A stretch of DNA of 8,032 bases from Gammaproteobacteria bacterium RIFCSPHIGHO2_12_FULL_37_34 (GTDB lineage: Bacteria > Pseudomonadota > Gammaproteobacteria > DSM-16500), in assembly GCA_001801495.1 (NCBI GenBank), contig MGXW01000034.1, positions 1 to 8,032 on the forward strand, given 5' to 3'. A program made the translations under genes and the position numbers. The notes under the pieces were generated by a model that did not search any database, was not told the origin of the DNA, and was given only the letters and a program-made list of their open reading frames with translations. Of this stretch, positions 1 to 5,140 are shown piece by piece. Numbering within the stretch: position 1 is the stretch's first letter; each line of letters opens with the position of its first letter.

Positions 1-136
1 ATTGTTTTCTAAACATAGCCTCGAATTTTGTGTATAGACGAGCGAAAAGCTCTGCTTCTAGGAGTAGATTTTTTTCTTTTGAAAATTTTTTGGGATGAAT
101 CCCAACAAGAAGACATAATGGTTCTATAGCTGCCAT
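1..136 (-). CDS. Hypothetical protein, N-terminal part, cut by window edge
   Basis: An open frame of 45 codons starts at ATG 136-134 and runs without a stop off the left edge. The protein begins MAAIEPLCLL and continues with a basic, Lys/Leu/Phe-rich stretch (VGIHPKKFSKEKN, then a leucine-rich segment). I do not recognise the family. AAGG (146-143) lies six bases before this ATG. An in-frame ATG at 142-140 sits directly on the AAGG, so 136 is the better start. A predicted promoter (TTGACA at 198-193) lies upstream, inside the operator palindrome. The gene is divergent from the repressor at 277 and is probably controlled by it. A gene divergent from a phage-type repressor is often part of the mobile or regulatory module that the repressor controls, but nothing visible here confirms that. 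The signal, promoter and spacing favour a real gene; its length and function cannot be judged. Confidence 0.55.
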   Translation of the reverse strand, partial: MAAIEPLCLLVGIHPKKFSKEKNLLLEAELFARLYTKFEAMFRKQ

Positions 137-152
137 AAGCATCCTTATTTGA

Positions 153-195
153 ACATATATGGAAAAATAAAATATCATTATTTTTCCATATATGT
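153..195. repeat. 18-bp perfect inverted repeat, candidate repressor operator
   Basis: The left arm ACATATATGGAAAAATAA (153-170) and the right arm TTATTTTTCCATATATGT (178-195) are exact reverse complements across a 7-base centre. Each arm contains the self-palindromic core CATATATG. A stem this long could also form a hairpin, but there is no U-tract on either strand, and its place over divergent promoters next to a repressor gene argues for an operator. Operator function is inferred. Confidence 0.75.
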
Positions 196-198
196 CAA
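169..198 (-). promoter_or_regulatory. Predicted sigma70-type promoter of the divergent left gene
   Basis: On the minus strand a perfect TTGACA (198-193) is followed after 18 bases by TATTTT (174-169), a 4/6 match to the -10 box. Transcription would start near 162, about 26 bases before the ATG at 136. Both boxes fall on or beside the arms of the 153-195 inverted repeat, so a protein bound there would block this promoter. Confidence 0.45.
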
Positions 199-220
199 CA
201 TTAGATTATAAATTCTATTT

Positions 221-249
221 TTTACATTTATGGAAAACAATGCTATAGT
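221..249 (+). promoter_or_regulatory. Predicted promoter of the repressor/VUT/cupin operon
   Basis: TTTACA (221-226) is a 5/6 match to the -35 box and TATAGT (244-249) a 5/6 match to the -10 box, with the ideal 17-base spacer. Transcription would start near 256, leaving a leader of about 21 bases before the ATG at 277. The third operator-like copy (224-240) fills the spacer, which suggests autorepression. A weaker alternative lies further upstream (TTGAAC 149-154, 18 bases, TATCAT 173-178). Confidence 0.6.
224..240 (+). promoter_or_regulatory. Third operator-like half-site
   Basis: ACATTTATGGAAAACAA repeats the left arm of the 153-195 palindrome (ACATATATGGAAAAATAA) with only a few differences. 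It sits between the -35 and -10 boxes of the predicted repressor promoter. Three copies of one motif beside an XRE repressor gene are most simply read as its binding sites. Confidence 0.55.
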
Positions 250-276
250 AATTTTTATCTTATAAATAAGACTGGA

Positions 277-957
277 ATGAACGAGCCTGTGAATCCTGAA
301 AACACATTGGGGCTAGAAATTAACTCTATTGGCAGCAATTTAAATCGCAATCTTTCTAAATTAATGGAAGATAATCATATTTCTCTAAGTGTTTTACACA
401 GAAATACAGGAATTGCTATTCCGACAATAAAAAGGCTGCAAAGTGATCCCACGGCTAACCCAACCATAACAACGTTATTACCAGTAGCAAATTTTTTTGG
501 AATAACAATCAACCAACTTATAGGCAGTGAACCACTTCCTCCTGGAATTATAGGATACATAGAAGATAAAACTCATTGGCTTAAAGTTCCACTCATTGAG
601 TGGAACCAAACAATAAATTGGCATGAAAAAGAGAAGCAAAGCCAACCTAATTCAGTTGTTTTAGTAGATATAGATGTTGGACAAAATCCATTCGCACTAA
701 AAATGGAAGAAGATGATTCGCTTTCTATTTCAAAAGGATCCATTCTTATCATCAATACAGAAATAGAACCAGCGCACAAAGACTTCGCTATTGTATATAA
801 AGCTGAACAACACAGCTCAACTCTAAAACAAATTTTGATTGATGAAGGAAAAATTTATTTAAAATCTATGAATGCGTATTTTCCACCTACCTTATTTGAT
901 AACAGCCATCGTTTTTTGGGCGTATTAATTCAAATTAGGAAAGATATAAAAATTTAA
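277..957 (+). CDS. XRE-family HTH regulator with S24 (phage repressor-like) C-terminal domain
   Basis: A 226-residue DNA-binding regulator. Residues about 20-83 form an XRE-type helix-turn-helix with the typical ending FFGITINQLIG. Residues about 104-222 match the C-terminal domain of lambda-type repressors; the order VPLIEW, ALKMEEDDSL, GSILIIN, TLKQILIDEGKIYLKSMN and FLGVLIQ follows phage P22 C2 closely. Two key features are degraded. The Ala-Gly cleavage site of P22 C2 (VSAGQW) reads NQTINW here, giving Thr112-Ile113. The GDSM catalytic motif reads DDSL around Ser148. The general-base lysine is kept (Lys184). I infer a dimerising, non-cleaving repressor. The start at 277 leaves the HTH intact and has only a weak ribosome binding site. 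The gene leads a three-gene cluster, with a 16-base gap to the next gene, and candidate operators lie just upstream. The target genes and signal are inferred or unknown. Confidence 0.88.
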   Translation: MNEPVNPENTLGLEINSIGSNLNRNLSKLMEDNHISLSVLHRNTGIAIPTIKRLQSDPTANPTITTLLPVANFFGITINQLIGSEPLPPGIIGYIEDKTHWLKVPLIEWNQTINWHEKEKQSQPNSVVLVDIDVGQNPFALKMEEDDSLSISKGSILIINTEIEPAHKDFAIVYKAEQHSSTLKQILIDEGKIYLKSMNAYFPPTLFDNSHRFLGVLIQIRKDIKI

Positions 958-973
958 ACAGGAAGAAACAATT

Positions 974-1663
974 ATGTTATCAAGGGAACCAAAGAATCTT
1001 AATCTGAAATTTATTTTACCTTTAGCATTACTATATCTTACCATCTATCTAGCAGCTGATTCGGTTGCGTATAAGATGATTGCTTTGGGAGCAATCTTGG
1101 TGCCTGGGCCACCATTCATCTTTCCGCTTTCCTATTCTATAGGCGATATTATTGCAGAAGTCTATGGTTATAGTCTCGCAAGAAGAATAATTTGGTTAAC
1201 ACTCGCCTTTCAATTTTTGTACGCGATTCTTGTGACTCTTGTGTTGAAACTCCCACACCCTGATTTTTGGACTATGCAGAGTGCATACGATCAGGTGTTT
1301 GGTAATCTCATACGCTTTGTTTGCGCGGGCTTTTTATCTGTTGTAATCAGCCATTTTGTAAACATATATATTTTCTCAAAGTGGAAAATTTTATTGCGTG
1401 GGAAACATTTTTGGCTGAGAAGTGTAGGTGCATCTGCTATTGGAGGATTTGTTCTAGTTTCAATTATTATGATTTTCGGCTACTCAGGTACAGTTGATAC
1501 ACGATCTGCTATTCACATGTTTTTTTCAATTTATAGTGTGGAATTACTTTATGCTTGCATTGCTGCCTGGCCTGCTTGGCTAACATCTGGCTTTCTCAAA
1601 CTTAAAGAACAACTGGATGTTTATGACATCCATACTAATTTTAGTCCATTTAGCCTTAAATAA
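974..1663 (+). CDS. VUT/YhhQ-family membrane transporter (queuosine-precursor transporter-like)
   Basis: A 229-residue inner-membrane protein with about six hydrophobic segments (roughly residues 13-33, 36-56, 72-93, 108-134, 149-169 and 178-206). The sequence SYSIGDIIAEVYGYSLARRIIW (residues 53-74) is the hallmark of the VUT family (PF02592, formerly DUF165). Characterised members such as E. coli YhhQ import the queuosine precursors preQ0/preQ1; others are only presumed vitamin carriers. Two acidic positions that I remember as usual in the second half of the family appear as Asn130 and Leu161, so this may be a divergent paralogue with another substrate. AGGAAG (960-965) lies eight bases before the ATG. 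The 16-base gaps on both sides indicate co-transcription with the repressor and the cupin gene. Family assignment is firm; the substrate is not. Confidence 0.85.
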   Translation: MLSREPKNLNLKFILPLALLYLTIYLAADSVAYKMIALGAILVPGPPFIFPLSYSIGDIIAEVYGYSLARRIIWLTLAFQFLYAILVTLVLKLPHPDFWTMQSAYDQVFGNLIRFVCAGFLSVVISHFVNIYIFSKWKILLRGKHFWLRSVGASAIGGFVLVSIIMIFGYSGTVDTRSAIHMFFSIYSVELLYACIAAWPAWLTSGFLKLKEQLDVYDIHTNFSPFSLK

Positions 1664-1679
1664 AGGAGGAATGCGTCAC

Positions 1680-2963
1680 ATGCTGAATTATGTTGAGATG
1701 CTCAAGTTAGAAAGTCACGAAGAAGGAGGCTATTTTGGTCTCTATTATCAATCACCTAATAAAGTAATGCCACTCAGTAGCCGTTATAAAAATGACGCGA
1801 CCGAACAACGCATCGAGCGTCATGCGGGCTCTTCTATTTATTTTTTACTTGAAAAGCAAGGGTTTTCTGCTTGGCATCGTTTAAAATCAGACGAGATTTG
1901 GCATTATTATGCTGGTAGCAGCCCAATTGATATTTACATTATCGATGATAACGGTAGATTGAAAATTTATACCCTCGGTCATCCTAATATCATTGAAAAC
2001 GCTTTATTTCAAGTTGTAGTAAAAGCAGGAGTTTGGTTTGCTGCGAAAGTGCGTGATGAATTATCTTTTGGGTTAGTGGGTTGTACTGTTTCCCCAGGAT
2101 TTGAATATCATGATTTTGAATTAGCAGAAAAATATAGAGATCAATTAGTAAAACAGTATCCCGAATTAACAAGCATAATTGATCGATTTATTAAACCGAA
2201 TGTGATTCAATCTAACAATAATCATACCTATGACCATCATGTTGCACCACATAAAAACCAATTGTCAGCTAAAGACTATGTAAGAAAGCTTAAATTAGAA
2301 CGGTATCAGGAAGGTGGATATTTTTGTTTAAATTACAAAGCGAAAGATTCAGTATTCTCACTTGACCCACACTACAAAAATAATGCTGCCACTGCAAGTT
2401 CACAAAAAACAAAATGGGATGTTTCAACACAAGAACGTTCTGCGGGAACATCAATTTACTTTTTGCTGGATAAACAAGATTTCTCTGCTTGGCATCGTTT
2501 AAAATCAGACGAGATTTGGCATTATTATGATGGCAGCCCAATTGATATTCATATAATTGACCAATATGGTAATTTAAACACTCACATACTTGGTAATCCA
2601 AGTATGACAAAAGGCGCATCGTTTCAGGTTGTTATTCAAGCTAATGATTGGGTTGCTGCGGAAGTTAAGGATAAACTATCTTTTGGTTTGATAGGTCGGA
2701 CAACATCCCCAGGACTTAAGTATGGTGATTTTGAACTCGCAGATAGAAAAATCCTTCTATTTCAGTTCCCGCAACATGAAAATATCATAAATAGATTTAC
2801 TAGAATTACTCCAACACATTCAAAATCATGGCCTAGCAAAACAACCATGATCGGATATGCTACTGTAGCATTAGTAGCTAGTCTTGGACTTTACTCATTA
2901 TTTAAAGAAAATGTTATTTCTGACATTTATGTGGATGATTTAAAATCCAGACTTCAGATGTAA
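1680..2963 (+). CDS. Tandem Cupin_5 (DUF985) domain protein with C-terminal hydrophobic anchor
   Basis: A 427-residue protein made of two homologous Cupin_5 (DUF985, PF06172) domains, about residues 3-171 and 196-373, joined by a His/Asn-rich linker. Each domain shows the family pattern: ML/RKLKLE-x-EGGYF, an SIYFLL strand, FSAWHRLKSDEIWHYY with the likely metal ligands (His66, Glu72 and His75 in copy one), and a SPGF/L ending. Family members are usually single-domain proteins of roughly 150-190 residues with unsettled biochemical roles, so the duplication is notable. Residues about 388-406 form a hydrophobic segment followed by about 20 polar residues, suggesting a tail anchor; there is no N-terminal signal peptide. 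Translation could open at 1617 or 1671, but AAAGGAGGA (1662-1670) is best spaced for the ATG at 1680, which also avoids overlap with the transporter gene. It is the last gene of the cluster and is followed by a strong hairpin. Function is unknown. Confidence 0.85.
   Translation: MLNYVEMLKLESHEEGGYFGLYYQSPNKVMPLSSRYKNDATEQRIERHAGSSIYFLLEKQGFSAWHRLKSDEIWHYYAGSSPIDIYIIDDNGRLKIYTLGHPNIIENALFQVVVKAGVWFAAKVRDELSFGLVGCTVSPGFEYHDFELAEKYRDQLVKQYPELTSIIDRFIKPNVIQSNNNHTYDHHVAPHKNQLSAKDYVRKLKLERYQEGGYFCLNYKAKDSVFSLDPHYKNNAATASSQKTKWDVSTQERSAGTSIYFLLDKQDFSAWHRLKSDEIWHYYDGSPIDIHIIDQYGNLNTHILGNPSMTKGASFQVVIQANDWVAAEVKDKLSFGLIGRTTSPGLKYGDFELADRKILLFQFPQHENIINRFTRITPTHSKSWPSKTTMIGYATVALVASLGLYSLFKENVISDIYVDDLKSRLQM
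1866..1911 (+). repeat. 46-bp perfect direct repeat, copy 1
   Basis: These 46 bases, inside the first cupin domain and coding for SAWHRLKSDEIWHYY, recur without a single change 618 bases downstream (2484-2529). A 15-base identical stretch follows after a 3-base insertion/deletion. The flanking DNA of the two domains is much more diverged, synonymous sites included. Confidence 0.95.
2484..2529 (+). repeat. 46-bp perfect direct repeat, copy 2
   Basis: Second copy, inside the second cupin domain, in the same reading frame as copy 1 (1866-1911). Identity at every third codon position over 15 codons is more than protein-level conservation needs. Confidence 0.95.
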
Positions 2964-2968
2964 TAAGG

Positions 2969-2995
2969 TTCCCCATAGTAGTTTACTATGGGGAA
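2969..2995. terminator. Hairpin between convergent genes, probable bidirectional terminator
   Basis: TTCCCCATAGTA (2969-2980) pairs perfectly with TACTATGGGGAA (2984-2995) across a 3-base loop, giving a 12-bp stem. It starts six bases after the cupin gene's stop, and the convergent gene's stop is at 3010-3012. Neither side has a long U-tract (only AAAATAT follows on the plus strand), so termination may be partly Rho-assisted. Position and stem strength still make a shared terminator the best reading. Confidence 0.65.
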
Positions 2996-3009
2996 AATAT
3001 CAGAGACTA

Positions 3010-3492
3010 TTAATTTAATCTCGTTTTACTCGAATCTAAACCGATTAAAAATGCATCTTCTCCATCAAAACTACATATATCATGTGCTAATGAAGAAAGT
3101 TTATCTATTATCACACACTTTCTAATATTGTTATTCGGATCGAGAGATTCCACAGTAAAAATGAACTGCTTTTTTTCCCTATCATAAGTTCTGGCACTGA
3201 TGCACCTTGTCACTTTATGTTGCTCTCTTGGTAAGCAGTGACGTATTTTTTCTTGGTCACTTTTACTAAAATTATCAAGTATTGATGAATCTTTAAAATC
3301 TTTCAACGATAATCTCGGAAAAATATTTTTTCCTATAATCTGTATTATGAAATATATTTCAGCCGACTTTTTAACACGTTCCCGAGCAACTAGCCGCAAT
3401 GTTGGTGTAGAAGAATTGATTTTTACGATAGCTTGGTAATTAGCAATTATCAAGCTTTTATACGTAGATACAATGTTAAACATTTTATTCAT
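3010..3492 (-). CDS. Hypothetical basic protein, 160 residues
   Basis: I do not recognise this protein. It is 160 residues long, rich in Lys/Arg, Ser and Ile, and has no convincing signal peptide; the segment EIYFIIQIIG (45-54) is hydrophobic but too short for a membrane helix. The N-terminal third is basic (RLVARERVKKS, 33-43), the centre is mixed-charge (SLKDFKDSSILDNFSKSDQEK) and the C-terminal half is strand-like (KQFIFTVESLD). The start at 3492 is well supported: AAAAGGAG (3510-3503) lies ten bases upstream. A good promoter (3561-3533) precedes it, so it is probably transcribed independently of hutH, although no terminator is visible between them. It ends against the 2969-2995 hairpin. 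A Cys-containing, globular cytoplasmic or secreted protein is possible; no function is proposed. Confidence 0.75.
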   Translation of the reverse strand: MNKMFNIVSTYKSLIIANYQAIVKINSSTPTLRLVARERVKKSAEIYFIIQIIGKNIFPRLSLKDFKDSSILDNFSKSDQEKIRHCLPREQHKVTRCISARTYDREKKQFIFTVESLDPNNNIRKCVIIDKLSSLAHDICSFDGEDAFLIGLDSSKTRLN

Positions 3493-3532
3493 ACAACTTA
3501 CACTCCTTTTTCACATATCCAATAACATACAC

Positions 3533-3561
3533 ATTCTATTTTAAGTGCTCCACCAAATCAA
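3533..3561 (-). promoter_or_regulatory. Predicted sigma70-type promoter of the 160-residue protein gene
   Basis: On the minus strand TTGATT (3561-3556, 4/6) is followed after exactly 17 bases by TAGAAT (3538-3533, 5/6). Transcription would start near 3526, giving a leader of about 34 bases that carries the AAAAGGAG ribosome binding site. No Rho-independent terminator for the hut operon is visible in the 3493-3603 gap that holds this promoter. Confidence 0.55.
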
Positions 3562-3603
3562 ACGTAAATTTTAACTCGAAAAGGCGTTGTTACATTATCT
3601 TGA

Positions 3604-5133
3604 TCATGCTATGACCAACTCTAATGAAAAACGAAATGCCTTTTGCAATTGATCGGATTGGATGAGGGATTTAATTTTAGCAATATCAGGTGCAAAATAA
3701 CGATCTTTATCATAAAACGGAACAAGATCACGAACAAGTTGATGCACTTTTTCAAGCGATGGAGAGGTTTTCATAGGACGTAGAAAATCAATCCCTTGAG
3801 AAGCAGCAAGCAACTCAATAGCAACAATACCCGTAGCATTTTCAGCCATCGATAGCAATCGCCTAGCAGCGTAAGTTGCCATACTAACATGATCTTCTTG
3901 ATTAGCCGACGTTGGTAAACTATCTATACTTGCAGGATGAGCTAACGATTTATTTTCACTAGCAAGTGCTGCAGCTGTGACCTGTGCAATCATAAAACCA
4001 GAGTTCACACCTGCGTTTTGAACTAAAAAATCAGGTAAGCCACTAAAACGCTGATCCATCAAAAGAGCAATACGCCTTTCAGATAAGGCAGAAACTTCGG
4101 AAAGGGCAATGGCTAGGGCATCAGCTGCAAAGGCAACAGGTTCTGCATGAAAATTACCACCTGATAGAATTTCATTTTGTTCGACAAAAACAAGAGGATT
4201 ATCAGACACAGCGTTAGCTTCTATTAGTAAGATGCCTTGCGCATACAACAGTTGAGATAAACAAGCGCCCATTACTTGTGGTTGACAACGCAACGAATAA
4301 GGATCTTGCACTTTTAAACAATCACGATGGGATGCGCGAATTTCGCTATCATGTAACAAATCTTTGTAAATTTCAGCCACTCGAATTTGAGTAAGATGAC
4401 CGCGCACCTGCTGAATGTTTGCATCAAAAGCAGTATCACTTCCACGAGCTGCATCAACAGATAAGGCGCCAGCAATGAGTGCCGCGCCAAATATCTTTTC
4501 AATTGCTAATAAACCTAACAGTGCAAGCGCTGTTGAAACTTGTGTACCATTTAATAAAGCCAATCCTTCTTTAGGAGCAAGCTTAATAGGTTGTAAATTA
4601 ATTTTAGCGAGCGCTTCTTTTGCTGAAATAATGTGACCCTTGTAACGCGCCTCACCTTCTCCAAGAAGAATCATGCTAAGGTGTGCAAGAGGCGCTAAAT
4701 CTCCAGATGCACCCACTGAACCCTGCGCAGGAACACAAGGATAAATATTGTTATTGAATAGCTGTATTAATACTTCTATTGTTCGTTCAGTTACCCCTGA
4801 ATAACCACGAGCTAAGCTATTAATTTTTAATGCGAGAATAAGACGTACCGCTTGATCACTCAGAAGTTCTCCGGTGCCTGCTGCATGTGAGACAATTAAA
4901 CTGCGTTGCAATGTTTCTAAATCATCCGAATGAATACGTTGCTTCGCTAAAGCGCCAAATCCAGTATTAATACCATAAACAATTTTATTTTCTGCAATCA
5001 CTTGATGAACCATCTGTGCAGATGCTTGAATAGAAGCTTTGGCTTCTTTGGCTAATTCGATTTGAGTCGTTTCATCTAATAATAAATTTAAATCAGAAAA
5101 CGTTATCTGCCCAGGATGAAGTGTATATTTCAT
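3604..5133 (-). CDS. hutH: Histidine ammonia-lyase (histidase)
   Basis: A 509-residue cytoplasmic enzyme that removes ammonia from L-histidine to give trans-urocanate, the first step of the Hut pathway. The Ala142-Ser143-Gly144 triplet in GSVGASGDLAPLAHL forms the MIO electrophilic cofactor, at the same numbering as the Pseudomonas putida enzyme. Tyr53 in VYGINTGFG, SDNPLVF and SGGNFHAEPVAFAAD are also typical active-site stretches of the family. Length is normal and no frame disruption is seen. The start at 5133 lies seven bases after the hutU stop, and its AAGGG ribosome binding site overlaps the last codons of hutU, so translation is likely coupled. It is the last gene of the hutG-hutU-hutH operon. 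Identification is close to certain. Confidence 0.98.
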   Translation of the reverse strand: MKYTLHPGQITFSDLNLLLDETTQIELAKEAKASIQASAQMVHQVIAENKIVYGINTGFGALAKQRIHSDDLETLQRSLIVSHAAGTGELLSDQAVRLILALKINSLARGYSGVTERTIEVLIQLFNNNIYPCVPAQGSVGASGDLAPLAHLSMILLGEGEARYKGHIISAKEALAKINLQPIKLAPKEGLALLNGTQVSTALALLGLLAIEKIFGAALIAGALSVDAARGSDTAFDANIQQVRGHLTQIRVAEIYKDLLHDSEIRASHRDCLKVQDPYSLRCQPQVMGACLSQLLYAQGILLIEANAVSDNPLVFVEQNEILSGGNFHAEPVAFAADALAIALSEVSALSERRIALLMDQRFSGLPDFLVQNAGVNSGFMIAQVTAAALASENKSLAHPASIDSLPTSANQEDHVSMATYAARRLLSMAENATGIVAIELLAASQGIDFLRPMKTSPSLEKVHQLVRDLVPFYDKDRYFAPDIAKIKSLIQSDQLQKAFRFSLELVIA

Positions 5134-5140
5134 ACGTTAG

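Noticed and set aside
137..276. preQ1 riboswitch ahead of the VUT transporter
   Set aside because: The short predicted leader (about 256-276) is too small, and the structured upstream region is better explained as operator DNA over divergent promoters.
375..779. Minus-strand open frames inside the repressor gene
   Set aside because: They lie wholly within a gene with a clear family match and have no ribosome binding sites or recognisable protein features.
1617..1679. Longer N-terminus of the cupin gene starting at 1617 or 1671
   Set aside because: The 1617 start would overlap the end of the transporter gene and has no ribosome binding site, and 1671 sits directly on the GGAGG. The ATG at 1680 is correctly spaced and begins right at the conserved domain.
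1866..2529. CRISPR-like or mobile-element repeat
   Set aside because: There are only two copies, both in frame inside homologous domains of one gene; domain duplication explains them.
2290..2619. 109-residue minus-strand frame inside the cupin gene
   Set aside because: Antisense to a well-supported Cupin_5 domain; its composition looks like a reverse-frame shadow.
1..2995. Left block as a Legionella integrative-element control cluster (prpA/lvr type)
   Set aside because: The divergent phage-type repressor layout is suggestive, but no conjugation, integrase or csrA-like genes, attachment sites or tRNA are visible in the window.
3562..3603. Possible Rho-independent terminator after hutH
   Set aside because: Only a weak, interrupted pairing (AAC...GTT) is present, without a G+C-rich stem or U-tract.
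4415..4636. Plus-strand frame antisense to hutH
   Set aside because: Shadow of a strongly conserved enzyme; no upstream signals.
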